This document shows, one piece after another, positions 35,894-45,238 of a DNA stretch of 57,864 nt. The notes under the pieces were generated by a model, which saw only the letters and a program-made list of their open reading frames with translations, did no database searches and was not told the DNA's origin. This DNA is from Prevotella sp. (GTDB taxonomy: Bacteria > Bacteroidota > Bacteroidia > Bacteroidales > Bacteroidaceae). Position numbers and translations under genes: made by a program. The stretch is from contig JAEEVW010000021.1 of assembly GCA_016291085.1 (NCBI GenBank), positions 1 through 57,864 of the forward strand, written 5' to 3'. How positions within the stretch are numbered: position 1 is the stretch's first letter; every line of letters begins with the position of its first letter.

Positions 35894-36604
35894 TTATTGT
35901 AATAATTTGATAAATTCTTCTTTTAAATAAGTTTGTTCCAGTTCCTCAATCTCTGCCATCTGAGTGGCTGTCAGCACCAGCTCACCATCGCAGAGCGTCT
36001 GACGAATCAATGTCCTTACCTCCTCCAAACTGAGCGAAGTATGGTCTTTCAGCAGAGTGATGCGCTGACGCACGCTTTGGATGCCTTTCTTCTGCAGTTT
36101 TTCTGCGCTTGGAGTGATAGCGTTGAGCATATGCTCCATGTTCGTATCGTAGAGCATGGTGCTATGAACGATGCTGCGCCCAGGCAACTGATAGAATGCC
36201 GTGCCGCACACTTTGCGGTCACCAATCATGATGTCGTTATGACTTGTACCCGTAGCCTCAACTCCCATCTTCCTAAGCACCAACAGAATCATCTGCACAA
36301 ATTTGTTGAACGTAAAACCCACGTTGTCACCATCCGAGATGTACGATAGCATCACGTTGTCCATGTCGGCATACACACAGCCTCCCCCACTCTTACGGCG
36401 ATACATCTTGATGCCATGTTCACGGCAATAAGGCACATTTACCTCATTCTCTGCCACCTGGTTACGTCCGAAAATGACACTAGGCTCCACCTGCCACATA
36501 AAGAAAGCCTCCGGCTCGTCTATCCGACGTGCCACATACTCTTCCAGAGCCAGATAGAAAGATAGTCTTCGAACTTCGTTGACAGGTAATGAGACGTAAA
36601 TCAT
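35894..36604 (-). CDS. lplA: Lipoate-protein ligase A-type enzyme
   Basis: 236 residues. Biotin/lipoate ligase fold with the signature [15 protein letters not shown] and [21 protein letters not shown]. It attaches lipoate to GcvH and so activates the pathway encoded downstream. The C-terminal accessory domain of longer LplA proteins is largely absent. It is the first gene of the minus-strand operon lplA-gcvT-gcvH-gcvPA-gcvPB-lpd, with its own promoter at 36627-36634. Confidence 0.88.
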   Translation of the reverse strand: MIYVSLPVNEVRRLSFYLALEEYVARRIDEPEAFFMWQVEPSVIFGRNQVAENEVNVPYCREHGIKMYRRKSGGGCVYADMDNVMLSYISDGDNVGFTFNKFVQMILLVLRKMGVEATGTSHNDIMIGDRKVCGTAFYQLPGRSIVHSTMLYDTNMEHMLNAITPSAEKLQKKGIQSVRQRITLLKDHTSLSLEEVRTLIRQTLCDGELVLTATQMAEIEELEQTYLKEEFIKLLQ

Positions 36605-36626
36605 TGCGATTTTAGTTATTTCTCCG

Positions 36627-36634
36627 CAAAGATA
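36627..36634 (-). promoter_or_regulatory. -7 element of the glycine cleavage operon
   Basis: Reverse complement TATCTTTG followed by CGG, 23 bp before the lplA ATG. No glycine riboswitch is visible in the short leader. Confidence 0.65.
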
Positions 36635-36704
36635 TAAAGAAAATATGCAAAAACCAAGAAAAAGACATAATTATTTTGTAAAAATAAAAAAGACCGCTTT
36701 TTAT

Positions 36705-36735
36705 TTTGTACTTTGCTCGCTTATTCGTACCTTTG
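36705..36735 (+). promoter_or_regulatory. dxs promoter
   Basis: -33 TTTG (36705-36708) and -7 TACCTTTG (36728-36735), 19 bp apart, followed by CACAT. It lies inside the longer possible ORF and therefore decides the dxs start. Confidence 0.75.
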
Positions 36736-36755
36736 CACATAAAATACAAACTAAC

Positions 36756-38639
36756 GTGGAACTATTAAAGGAAATTAAATACCCCGAAGACCTGCGGAAA
36801 CTGACGGTTGACGAACTACCCGAAATCTGTCGGGAGCTCCGAGAAGACATTGTCAAGGAACTTTCCGTCAATCCTGGCCATCTGGCATCGAGCTTGGGTG
36901 CCACGGAGATTACGGTAGCCCTGCACTACGTCTACAACACACCCTACGACCGCATTGTCTGGGATGTGGGCCATCAGGCCTACGGGCACAAAATACTGAC
37001 AGGCCGTCGCGAGCAGTTCAACACCAACCGCAAGCTCGGTGGTATCCGCCCCTTCCCTTCACCAGAGGAAAGCGAGTACGACACCTTCATGTGCGGCCAC
37101 GCTTCGAACAGCATTTCTGCAGCCTTGGGTATGGCTGTTGCCGCTAAGGGAACAGACCGCAAAGTCGTTGCCGTGATAGGCGACGGAGCCATGTCGGGTG
37201 GACTGGCTTACGAAGGTTTGAACAACGTGTCGACGACGGATAACGACATCCTCATCATCCTTAACGACAACAACATGTCAATTGACCGTGCTGTCGGAGG
37301 TATGCAGGAATACCTGTTGTCGCTCAGCACTAACGAAACCTACAATGCGCTGCGTTTCAAAGTGACCAGTTGGCTGCACAAACGCGGCTTGTTTGAAGAC
37401 GATCGCCGCAGAGGCCTCATCCGTCTGACGAACGCCTTTAAATCGGCCATCTCACACCAGCAGAACGTGTTCGAGGGCATGGACATCCGCTATTTCGGAC
37501 CATTCAACGGACACGATGTCAAAGAGTTGGTACGCATCCTGCGACAATTGAAGCACATGAAAGGACCTAAGCTGCTCCATCTGCACACACAGAAAGGACA
37601 TGGTTATGCACCTGCCGAGAAGGACGTCACCATTTGGCACGCCCCAGGCAAGTTCAATGTGGAAACAGGCGAACGACAGGTGAAGGACGAGTCCAACAAG
37701 CCTCCACGGTTCCAGGACGTTTTTGGCGAGACACTACTCGAACTGGCAAAACAGAACGAAAAGATTATCGGTGTCACACCAGCCATGCCCACAGGCTGCT
37801 CGATGAACATCATGATGCACGAGATGCCTGAACGCACCTTCGATGTAGGCATTGCCGAGGGACACGCAGTAACCTTCTCCGGAGGTATGGCCAAAGAGGG
37901 GCTCCTACCCTTCTGCAACATCTATAGCGCCTTTGCCCAGCGTGCCTTCGACAATATCATACACGACTTGGCTATCTTAAAACTCAATGTCGTATTATGT
38001 CTTGACAGGGCTGGACTCGTTGGAGAAGACGGACCTACCCATCACGGAGCTTTCGACCTGGCTGCCTTAAGGCCCATTCCTAACCTCACCATCGCTGCGC
38101 CTATGAACGAACATGAGTTGCGCAAAATGATGTTTACGGCGCAACTGCCTGACAAGGGACCTTTCGTCATCCGCTATCCGCGAGGCTGTGGCTCGTTGGT
38201 CGACTGGCGTTGCCCGTTAGAAGAGATTCCCATTGGTAAGGGACGTTGTCTGCGCGAAGGCGATGACATAGCCATCATCACCCTCGGCCCTGTTGGAAAT
38301 AACGTGACTGAGGCTATTGCTAGTTTAACTAGTATGACTAGTGCTACTAGTATACCTAGTATCGCCCACTACGACCTGCGATTCCTCAAACCCCTTGACG
38401 AAGAACTCTTGCATGAAATTGGCAAGAAATTCAGCAAAATCATCACTGTCGAGGACGGCGTGCGTAACGGCGGTATGGGCTCTGCCATCTTAGAGTGGAT
38501 GAGCGACCACGGCTATCAGCCGGTTATCCATCGTCTCGGACTGCCTGACCATTTCGTCGAGCACGGTAAAGTCTCTGAACTACAGGCTATTGTGGGTATC
38601 GACAAGGAAAGTATCAAGAAAGAGATAGAAAACATATGA
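36756..38639 (+). CDS. dxs: 1-deoxy-D-xylulose-5-phosphate synthase
   Basis: 627 residues from GTG 36756. The frame is open back to ATG 36645, but a promoter at 36705-36735 lies in that extension, so GTG ([13 protein letters not shown]) is the better start. Thiamine diphosphate motif: [18 protein letters not shown]...NDNNMSI. HDG-type catalytic region: [17 protein letters not shown] and [11 protein letters not shown]. It makes DXP from pyruvate and G3P for isoprenoid, thiamine and pyridoxal synthesis. A CTAG 5 x 9-bp array encodes [15 protein letters not shown] in the C-terminal domain. The stop codon overlaps the trkA start. Confidence 0.94.
   Translation: MELLKEIKYPEDLRKLTVDELPEICRELREDIVKELSVNPGHLASSLGATEITVALHYVYNTPYDRIVWDVGHQAYGHKILTGRREQFNTNRKLGGIRPFPSPEESEYDTFMCGHASNSISAALGMAVAAKGTDRKVVAVIGDGAMSGGLAYEGLNNVSTTDNDILIILNDNNMSIDRAVGGMQEYLLSLSTNETYNALRFKVTSWLHKRGLFEDDRRRGLIRLTNAFKSAISHQQNVFEGMDIRYFGPFNGHDVKELVRILRQLKHMKGPKLLHLHTQKGHGYAPAEKDVTIWHAPGKFNVETGERQVKDESNKPPRFQDVFGETLLELAKQNEKIIGVTPAMPTGCSMNIMMHEMPERTFDVGIAEGHAVTFSGGMAKEGLLPFCNIYSAFAQRAFDNIIHDLAILKLNVVLCLDRAGLVGEDGPTHHGAFDLAALRPIPNLTIAAPMNEHELRKMMFTAQLPDKGPFVIRYPRGCGSLVDWRCPLEEIPIGKGRCLREGDDIAIITLGPVGNNVTEAIASLTSMTSATSIPSIAHYDLRFLKPLDEELLHEIGKKFSKIITVEDGVRNGGMGSAILEWMSDHGYQPVIHRLGLPDHFVEHGKVSELQAIVGIDKESIKKEIENI
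38320..38364. repeat. 5 x 9-bp CTAGT array inside dxs
   Basis: CTAGTTTAA, CTAGTATGA, CTAGTGCTA, CTAGTATAC, CTAGTATCG. All five units begin CTAGT. It is translated in frame as a Ser/Thr/Ile-rich loop. Confidence 0.95.
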
Positions 38640-39994
38640 AGATTATCATCGCAGGCGCAGGAGCCGTAGGTACACACTTGGCCAAGCTCTTCTCACGCGA
38701 CCATCAGAACTGCGTACTGATTGACGAGGACGCCTCCAGACTGGGTGATCTTGACAGCCGCTATGACATCATGACGCTGCAGGGACGCACCACCAGCATC
38801 AACACCATGAAGGATGCTGGTGTGGAACATGCCGATCTCTTCGTGGGTGTCACACCCGATGAGAGTCGCAACATGACTGCCTGCATGATAGCCCATGCTC
38901 TGGGAGCCAAGAAAACGGTAGCTCGCATCGACAATTTCGAATACCTCGATCCTGCCCGCAAGGAACTCTTCATACAGATGGGCATCGACTCGCTGATCTT
39001 CCCAGAAGTTCTGGCAGCAGCAGATATAACCAACGGACTGAAAATGTCGTGGGTGCGACAGCGGTGGGACGTACGCGGTGGAGACCTCGTCATGCTGGGT
39101 ATCAAGCTGCGCGAAACCTGCGAAATACTGAACCAGCCCCTGCGCGAGCTCTGTGGACCTGACGATCCCTACCACATTGTGGCCATCAAGCGCAAGGGCG
39201 AGACGCTTATCCCGGGTGGTAACGATGTGCTGGAAGTCAACGACTTGGCCTATTTCATGACCACGCGCGAATACATCCCCTACATCCGTCAGATATCAGG
39301 CAAGGAACACTATGCCGATGTCAAGAACGTCATCATCATGGGAGGCGGAAGGACATCTGTCCGTCTGGCCAAGATGGCACCCGACTACATGGATCTGAAG
39401 ATTATCGAGATTGACGAGAACCGCTGCGAACGACTCAATGCCAAACTGGCGGACCTTGATGTCATGGTAATACACGGCGATGCTCGCGATATCGGACTGT
39501 TACAGGAGGAAGGCATCCAGAACACCCAGGCCTTCGTGGCGCTGACGGGCAATGCCGAGACTAATATCCTCGCTTGTCTGACAGCCAAACGACTGGGCGT
39601 GCGCAAGACGGTGGCCATGGTCGAGAACCTCGACTATGTCGATATGGCCGAAAGTCTCGATATTGGTACCATCATCAACAAGAAAACCCTGGCTGCCAGT
39701 CATATCTACCAAATGATGCTCGATGGTGACGTATCGAACGTGCGCAGTCTGATGCTCGTCGATGCTGATGTGGCAGAATTCACGGCTTCTGAAGGTTCGA
39801 AGGTAACCAAGAAACCAGTGAAAGACCTGGGCTTACCGGCAGGAGCCACAATCGGTGGACTTGTACACAACGGACAAGGCATCCTCGTCAATGGTAACAC
39901 ACGCATTGAGGCTGGTGATATTGTGATGGTATTCTGCCATGAACAGAACTTGAAAAAGATTGAGAAATATTTCCGTAAGGACAGCCTATGGTAA
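38636..39994 (+). CDS. trkA: Trk potassium uptake peripheral protein TrkA
   Basis: 452 residues with two RCK units: N-terminal Rossmann motif [17 protein letters not shown] and a second at ~230 ([17 protein letters not shown]), each followed by a TrkA-C domain. It gates the TrkH channel in response to nucleotides. The ATG overlaps the dxs stop codon by four bases and the 3' end overlaps trkH, so dxs-trkA-trkH is one transcript. Confidence 0.94.
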   Translation: MKIIIAGAGAVGTHLAKLFSRDHQNCVLIDEDASRLGDLDSRYDIMTLQGRTTSINTMKDAGVEHADLFVGVTPDESRNMTACMIAHALGAKKTVARIDNFEYLDPARKELFIQMGIDSLIFPEVLAAADITNGLKMSWVRQRWDVRGGDLVMLGIKLRETCEILNQPLRELCGPDDPYHIVAIKRKGETLIPGGNDVLEVNDLAYFMTTREYIPYIRQISGKEHYADVKNVIIMGGGRTSVRLAKMAPDYMDLKIIEIDENRCERLNAKLADLDVMVIHGDARDIGLLQEEGIQNTQAFVALTGNAETNILACLTAKRLGVRKTVAMVENLDYVDMAESLDIGTIINKKTLAASHIYQMMLDGDVSNVRSLMLVDADVAEFTASEGSKVTKKPVKDLGLPAGATIGGLVHNGQGILVNGNTRIEAGDIVMVFCHEQNLKKIEKYFRKDSLW

Positions 39995-41448
39995 ATTTCC
40001 CATTGGTATATAAGATTATCGGCTCGCTGCTTTTCCTGTTGGGAACCATGCTGGGCATCTGCGTAGGGGTATCAGCCTACTACCAGGAGGACGACCTGCT
40101 GTCGTTCCTCATTGCCACCATTCTCACTATCAGCACGGGATTCATCTTAAAATATCTGGGACGAAACGCCAACAACAACCTGAGTCGTCGTGACAGCTAT
40201 TTTCTCGTCACATCGGCATGGATAGTCTTCTCGCTATTTGGCATGCTGCCCTTCCTCATCGGAGGATTCATTCCCAACGTGACGGATGCTTTCTTCGAAA
40301 CCATGTCGGGCTTCACGACCACAGGGGCAACCATCCTGAACAACGTGGAAAGTCTGCCCCACGGCATCCTCTACTGGCGTACACAGACACAATGGATAGG
40401 CGGTTTAGGAATCGTCTTCTTTACCATCGCCATTCTGCCGTCCATGGTGGGTAGCGGAAGCGTGAAGGTGTTCTCTGCCGAGGCTACAGGACCTATGCGT
40501 TCGAAGATGCATCCGCGACTGTCGACCATGGCAAAATGGATATGGACCATTTATTTAGGTCTGACGCTGGCCTGTATCATTTCCTTCTACCTGTGTGGCA
40601 TGGACTGGTTCGACAGCATCAATTATGCCATGACAACCACTGCCACAGGAGGTTTCTCTACTCATAACGACAGTACGGCCTATTTCCAGTCACCAGCCAT
40701 CGACTACGTGTGTGTGCTCTACCAGTTCTTGGCAGGTATCAACTTCGCCATGCTCTACATGGCCATCTTTAAGCTGAAGGTGGGTGCACTCTTCAAAAGT
40801 TCTGAGTTCAAGCTCTATCTGTTTCTCACCACAGCTTCCACACTGTTTATCTGCTACCTGCTGGTAGCGCGCAACGGATACGGACTGGAGCACGCCTTCC
40901 GTTCTGCATTGTTTCAAGTGGTGTCCTTCATGACGACGACAGGACTCTTCAACGACGATGTGGCACGATGGCCTCACATTACGTGGGTCATCCTGGGCTG
41001 TCTGATGTTCATTGGAGCCTGTTCCGGCTCTACAACGGGTGGTTTCAAATGCATCCGCGGTGTGATGGTATTCAAGGTGCTGCGCAATGAGTTCCGCAAA
41101 ATTCTGCACCCCAACGCTGTATTGCCCGTGAAGATTAACGGACAGACCGTCTCGCAGCAAAAGCTGTCGGCACTATTGGCTTTCTTCGCCATCTTCTCTA
41201 TCATGATACTCATTTCGGCCACCATCATGATTGTCTCTGGCATCGACAATACCAACGCCATTGCTATCGCCTTAAGCTGTATAAGCAACGTAGGGCCATC
41301 GTTAAGCACAGAAGTGGGACCCTCCATGACATGGGGAGAAATGCCTGATTATATTAAGTGGACGTGTTCATTCCTCATGCTCGTAGGACGTCTCGAAATC
41401 ATGTCCGTCCTTGTGCTCTTCACACGTGCCTTCTGGAAAGAAAATTAA
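39988..41448 (+). CDS. trkH: Trk potassium transporter membrane subunit TrkH
   Basis: 486 residues, about ten TM helices. Selectivity-loop repeats can be read: MSGFTTTGATI, TTTATGGFSTH, FMTTTGL and a final SNVGPSLSTEVGP. It is the K+-conducting partner of TrkA and starts inside the trkA stop region. The cytoplasmic loop GSTTGGFKCIRG is present. It is followed closely by the mannose-6-phosphate isomerase gene. Confidence 0.94.
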   Translation: MVNFPLVYKIIGSLLFLLGTMLGICVGVSAYYQEDDLLSFLIATILTISTGFILKYLGRNANNNLSRRDSYFLVTSAWIVFSLFGMLPFLIGGFIPNVTDAFFETMSGFTTTGATILNNVESLPHGILYWRTQTQWIGGLGIVFFTIAILPSMVGSGSVKVFSAEATGPMRSKMHPRLSTMAKWIWTIYLGLTLACIISFYLCGMDWFDSINYAMTTTATGGFSTHNDSTAYFQSPAIDYVCVLYQFLAGINFAMLYMAIFKLKVGALFKSSEFKLYLFLTTASTLFICYLLVARNGYGLEHAFRSALFQVVSFMTTTGLFNDDVARWPHITWVILGCLMFIGACSGSTTGGFKCIRGVMVFKVLRNEFRKILHPNAVLPVKINGQTVSQQKLSALLAFFAIFSIMILISATIMIVSGIDNTNAIAIALSCISNVGPSLSTEVGPSMTWGEMPDYIKWTCSFLMLVGRLEIMSVLVLFTRAFWKEN

Positions 41449-41456
41449 CTACTACA

Positions 41457-42377
41457 ATGAAATATTATAAGTTTACACCTCTACTCAAAACCCTTATTTG
41501 GGGTACTGAAAGCTGGCAAATATCAGGAGTTGCCGGCAGCGAGACATTATGTTCAGTAAGCGGTGATAGCACCACTACAAAAACCATCAACGACCTGGTG
41601 CGCGAAGAAAAGGCTGCCCTCTTAGGCGAGGCTAATTTCCAACGCTTTGGTGACGAGTTTCCACTGCTCATCAAGTTCATCGACGCACATCAAGACTTAA
41701 GCATCCAGGTTCACCCTACTGATGAAATTGCACACCGCCAAGGCAAACCACGCGGTAAGACGGAAATGTGGTACGTCATGGACTCGGCGCCCACTGCCAA
41801 GCTATACAATGGTTTGAAAATGCAGATTACTCCCGAACAGTATAAAGCAATGGTTGTTAACGACACTATTTGCGATGCCTTGGCACAATACGATGTCAAG
41901 GAGGGCGACTGTTTCTTCATCCCTGCAGGGCGTATCCATGCCATCGGCGCAGGCTGCTACCTGGCCGAAATTCAACAAACCAGTGATGTCACATACCGCA
42001 TCTACGACTACAAACGTCGCGACAAGGACGGCAATCTGCGTCAGTTGCACACTCAGGAAGCCGCCGAAAGCATCGACTATACCATACTCAGCGACTACCG
42101 GCAGCAATATCAGCCTGTCCAAAACGAAGGCCAGTTGCTCGTCGAGTGTCCGTATTTCAATACTGCCGTCTACAACCTTACAGAACCCATGGAGATAGAC
42201 TATTCCGAGCTCGATTCGTTCGTCATTCTTATCGGACTAAAAGGTGAAGGTACGCTGATTATTGATGGTGAGGAGACCATTCTCCATGCAGGAGAAAGCA
42301 TCTTGATTCCTGCTACGGCAAAAGAGGTACGTACAGAGGGTACTATGAAGTTTCTGGAGACTTACGTGCTGTCGTAA
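41457..42377 (+). CDS. manA: Mannose-6-phosphate isomerase, class I
   Basis: 306 residues from ATG 41457, eight bases after the trkH stop codon. The cupin zinc motif is intact: SIQVHPTDEIAHRQGKPRGKTEMWYVMD with Gln/His/Glu ligands, then IPAGRIHAIGAGCYLAEIQQTSDVTYRIYDY. It interconverts mannose-6-P and fructose-6-P. An upstream in-frame ATG at 41358 lies within trkH and is not needed. The last 35 bp overlap the end of the convergent DUF4435 gene. Confidence 0.92.
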   Translation: MKYYKFTPLLKTLIWGTESWQISGVAGSETLCSVSGDSTTTKTINDLVREEKAALLGEANFQRFGDEFPLLIKFIDAHQDLSIQVHPTDEIAHRQGKPRGKTEMWYVMDSAPTAKLYNGLKMQITPEQYKAMVVNDTICDALAQYDVKEGDCFFIPAGRIHAIGAGCYLAEIQQTSDVTYRIYDYKRRDKDGNLRQLHTQEAAESIDYTILSDYRQQYQPVQNEGQLLVECPYFNTAVYNLTEPMEIDYSELDSFVILIGLKGEGTLIIDGEETILHAGESILIPATAKEVRTEGTMKFLETYVLS

Positions 42378-43359
42378 AATACTGCTCCACATCCAGCTGA
42401 ATCTGTTGAAAATGGGGCGACTGCCGGTAACCTACATTCTTTTTCAACGTCTGCCGAATGTCGAGCAACGAATGTTCGTAGCACGACATCTCGTTTTGCC
42501 GTTGCATATGATGTCGGGCCGTACGGTATATCTCGTCCTGACGTTCTTGGCGCAGACGGTTACATACCTTATCTAATATAGGTACGACGACATTATCGAA
42601 CAGGTGATGCCCCTGTATGTAGAGGTAAGTCGTTTGTGGAGTGACACCCAAATCTTTGACGCTCTCTTTGGTTTTCAGATAGGCTTCCTTATTATCAGGG
42701 AACTCAGCCTGCAACTGACGGACTTTGGTTCCCACCTTCCTACGCAGATTGTCTATCGACTTCTGGGGCTCCATCACATTAAAGTGTCCCGGATCCACCA
42801 CGCGGTTGAAGTCCTGCAACGGGAAACGGTTATGATTCCCTGTGCGGTAAGCCCACACAGACCAGACGAACAAGGGGAAGATAGCCTCAGAATACTGCCG
42901 CAAATAGTCCACGAAGTCAAAAAGGCGATGATCGTTCAACGTCACTGCCACACAAACATCATGCAAAGAAGGGGCATAACATTGCAGGTTCTCAATGGCA
43001 TAGGCATAGGTGTGAAACACATACGGACTCTCGATAACCTTCTGCGATTGGGCAGTAGCGCCCTGAAGGAGATAATCGAAATCGGCATCTACACAGGCTA
43101 TCATGTCAGGGCCGATTCGGTCAGTTGCAAAATTCATCAAGACAGACTTCTTGCCTCGCTCCAGCTTCTTATTCGAAGGCAACATCACTTCAAAGTAACG
43201 TTGCTCATTCTCAAAACGTGACAGCACCGTACGCCAAAAAAAGATGTCATCGTAGCTCTCGACATAGGCAACAATCCTACGCCGCGCCTGCTTCGAAGTC
43301 AGTGCGTTCGCCGCCTCGAAATACCGACTATTGAGATTATCTTTCAGTCTACTTGGCAT
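42343..43359 (-). CDS. DUF4435 TOPRIM-like protein, partner of the AAA ATPase
   Basis: 338 residues. The DUF4435 pattern is visible: an acidic YVESYDDIFFWRTVL near residue 32 and IACVDADFDYLL near 88, the Glu and DxD expected of a TOPRIM-like active site, followed by a helical C-terminal half. It is the second gene of a two-gene unit with the AAA ATPase upstream. In the PARIS defence system an ATPase (AriA) and a DUF4435 protein (AriB) have this pairing; whether this pair is defensive or a core-genome relative is open. The 3' end overlaps manA by 35 bp. Confidence 0.75.
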   Translation of the reverse strand: MPSRLKDNLNSRYFEAANALTSKQARRRIVAYVESYDDIFFWRTVLSRFENEQRYFEVMLPSNKKLERGKKSVLMNFATDRIGPDMIACVDADFDYLLQGATAQSQKVIESPYVFHTYAYAIENLQCYAPSLHDVCVAVTLNDHRLFDFVDYLRQYSEAIFPLFVWSVWAYRTGNHNRFPLQDFNRVVDPGHFNVMEPQKSIDNLRRKVGTKVRQLQAEFPDNKEAYLKTKESVKDLGVTPQTTYLYIQGHHLFDNVVVPILDKVCNRLRQERQDEIYRTARHHMQRQNEMSCYEHSLLDIRQTLKKNVGYRQSPHFQQIQLDVEQYFTTARKSPETS

Positions 43360-43374
43360 GCGCTGTAATCATAA

Positions 43375-43402
43375 TTCTCAATTTTCAATTCTCAATTCTC
43401 AA
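43375..43402. repeat. 4 x 7-bp TTCTCAA array between ATPase and DUF4435 genes
   Basis: TTCTCAA, TTTTCAA, TTCTCAA, TTCTCAA. It fills the gap and ends one base before the ATPase stop codon. It is the inverse of the arrays in the nucleotidyltransferase and lpd genes. Confidence 0.9.
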
Positions 43403-44206
43403 TTACAACGTGATGTCGCTCACTTCCGTTACACGGTCTACCCAACCATTCATAATCACAGCAGGCGAATGGGTCGTCAGGATAATCTGTACGTTGGGAT
43501 TCAGTTCCACGATGAGGTCAATGAGACGTTTCTGCCACTCGATATGCAAACTCACCTCAGGTTCGTCCATAAAGAGTACATAGGGTTGTTCATCTTCAAC
43601 CAGCACAGTCAGCAGAATGGCCAACATCTGTTTCTCGCCACTGGACAGTTGGTAAGGCACCAGCGTCTCGCCAATCTGCGAGAAACGAATCTCATTCTCC
43701 GTACGTACCATCTTTTTACCCGTTTCCGCAAAGAGGTCATCCACTATATCTTGGAAACGAGTCTTAGACTGGGACAACTGCTGAGCAGCATCTGTATGTC
43801 CCTGTTGCAGTTCAGCAATGATACGATTACCGATGTTCACCTGATAGTCCAGATATTTACGTTGCAGATGGTAAAGTTGGAAGTCCAGTGCCGAGCGTAT
43901 GCGTGTATCCACCATGTTCAGTGTCTCGTTGTCCAACACAGGAGAATCAAGCGAACGGATAATGTCGAAACGTACATGCGTAGCATCTTCCGGCTCTGAC
44001 GTAATATGCACGCCTTTCAGCAAGTGGTTCACCAAGTCGCCATTGGTACAGATGCTTTTAAACACCTTATTTAATATAGTACTCTTACCCACGCCATTGA
44101 TACCGCTCAGGATATTCACATGGGGATCCAGCTGCCATAGGATATGCTTCTTGCCACTCCACAACGAGTCTATTTCTATCTGTTTGATGTAGTCTGCATA
44201 CTTCAT
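43403..44206 (-). CDS. AAA ATPase (ABC/OLD-like), partner of DUF4435
   Basis: 267 residues. Walker A GINGVGKST (about 36-44), ABC-type signature LSSGEKQMLAI, Walker B YVLFMDEPEVSLH, and switch His in ILTTHSPAVI. A coiled-coil-like middle (LYHLQRKYLDYQ..) replaces the long arm of SMC proteins. The size and layout fit AAA_15/AAA_21 ATPases that partner nucleases. A promoter on the minus strand (44223-44230) faces that of the EamA gene. It is transcribed with the DUF4435 gene. Confidence 0.85.
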   Translation of the reverse strand: MKYADYIKQIEIDSLWSGKKHILWQLDPHVNILSGINGVGKSTILNKVFKSICTNGDLVNHLLKGVHITSEPEDATHVRFDIIRSLDSPVLDNETLNMVDTRIRSALDFQLYHLQRKYLDYQVNIGNRIIAELQQGHTDAAQQLSQSKTRFQDIVDDLFAETGKKMVRTENEIRFSQIGETLVPYQLSSGEKQMLAILLTVLVEDEQPYVLFMDEPEVSLHIEWQKRLIDLIVELNPNVQIILTTHSPAVIMNGWVDRVTEVSDITL

Positions 44207-44222
44207 AGTCGTAAGTTTTCTG

Positions 44223-44230
44223 CAAAGATA
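44223..44230 (-). promoter_or_regulatory. -7 element of the ATPase/DUF4435 operon
   Basis: Reverse complement TATCTTTG followed by CAG, 16 bp before the ATPase ATG. Confidence 0.65.
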
Positions 44231-44252
44231 CGATTTATTCCCGAATTATTCG

Positions 44253-44260
44253 TACCTTTG
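44253..44260 (+). promoter_or_regulatory. -7 element of the EamA transporter gene
   Basis: TACCTTTG followed by CAGG, 20 bp before the ATG. It is divergent from the ATPase promoter, with only 22 bp between the two boxes. Confidence 0.65.
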
Positions 44261-44279
44261 CAGGCGAAAAAATATTAAA

Positions 44280-45218
44280 ATGGCAAAAACTTATGATAAT
44301 AAAGCGCTCATTGCGCACTTAAGCATGTTTGGTGCCTGTGCCGGATGGGGACTGATGGCTCCCATAGGCAAAGATGCCATGACACATGGTTTCGACGGCA
44401 TCACGATGGTCACCTTCCGTGTTGTAGGTGCCTGCCTATTGTTCTGGCTGGCATCGCTGTTTGCACCCAAAGAGGATGTTCCCCGACGCGATAAACTGAT
44501 GTTTATCGGCGCAGCATTGTTCGGACTGGTATGCAACCAGTGTTGCTATACCATGGGGCTTAGCATCACATCGCCCATCAATGCATCCATAGTAACAACA
44601 TCGATGCCTATCTTCGCCATGATTCTGGCAGCAATCATCCTGAAGGAACCCATCACGAGCAAAAAAGCGCTGGGCGTTCTGATGGGATGTAGCGGAGCAT
44701 TGATACTGATTCTTACCTCTGCTGCTCATGCCGACGGGAAGGTCGGTGACATACGTGGCGACCTGCTATGTTTGTTCGCACAGTTCTCATTTGCACTCTA
44801 TCTTTCGCTGTTCAATCCATTAATCCGACGGTACAACGTGTTTACCATCAACAAATACATGTTCTCATGGGGGGCCCTGATGCTGCTACCCTTCACCTTC
44901 TGTCATGTCACGGAGGTATTGGCACAGCCCATACCAACAAAGACTTGGTGGGAAGTAGCCTACGTCGTATGCATTGGCACGTTCTTAGGCTACATCCTTA
45001 CCATGATAGGACAGCGTACACTACGCCCGACAGTAGTATCTGTCTACAACTACGTACAGCCTATTGTTTCCGTCGCTGCCTCACTGCTCATGGGTATCGG
45101 AGTACTGAAGCCCACTCATGCACTGGCAGTGATATTGGTGTTCAGCGGTGTTTGGTTGGTAACAAAGTCAAAGTCCAGAAAGGATATGGAAGCAGAAAAG
45201 AAGAAGGTGACCAATTAA
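44280..45218 (+). CDS. EamA/DMT-family permease
   Basis: 312 residues, ten predicted TM helices in two EamA repeats (first around HLSMFGACAGWGLMAPIGKDA, second around GDLLCLFAQFSFALYLSLFNP). The family exports amino acids, nucleosides or other metabolites; the substrate cannot be read. The C-terminus is charged (KKKVTN). The last codons form one arm of a bidirectional terminator shared with the convergent FKBP gene. Confidence 0.88.
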   Translation: MAKTYDNKALIAHLSMFGACAGWGLMAPIGKDAMTHGFDGITMVTFRVVGACLLFWLASLFAPKEDVPRRDKLMFIGAALFGLVCNQCCYTMGLSITSPINASIVTTSMPIFAMILAAIILKEPITSKKALGVLMGCSGALILILTSAAHADGKVGDIRGDLLCLFAQFSFALYLSLFNPLIRRYNVFTINKYMFSWGALMLLPFTFCHVTEVLAQPIPTKTWWEVAYVVCIGTFLGYILTMIGQRTLRPTVVSVYNYVQPIVSVAASLLMGIGVLKPTHALAVILVFSGVWLVTKSKSRKDMEAEKKKVTN

Positions 45219-45238
45219 TATCGGTCACCTTCTTCTTT
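45197..45238. terminator. Bidirectional terminator built from two overlapping coding ends
   Basis: A perfect 16-bp stem: AAAGAAGAAGGTGACC (45197-45212) with its complement at 45223-45238, and a ten-base loop holding both stop codons. T-rich on both exits. It encodes KKKVTN-stop on plus and NKEEGDRY-stop on minus. Confidence 0.85.

Noticed and set aside
36605..36644. Glycine riboswitch before the glycine cleavage operon
   Set aside because: The leader between the promoter and lplA is only about 20 bp, too short for the aptamer.
36645..36755. N-terminal extension of dxs from ATG 36645
   Set aside because: It contains the dxs promoter and low-complexity A/T-rich sequence.
41358..41456. Earlier start of mannose-6-phosphate isomerase inside trkH
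   Set aside because: The added residues do not match the family, and ATG 41457 gives the normal N-terminus directly after the trkH stop codon.
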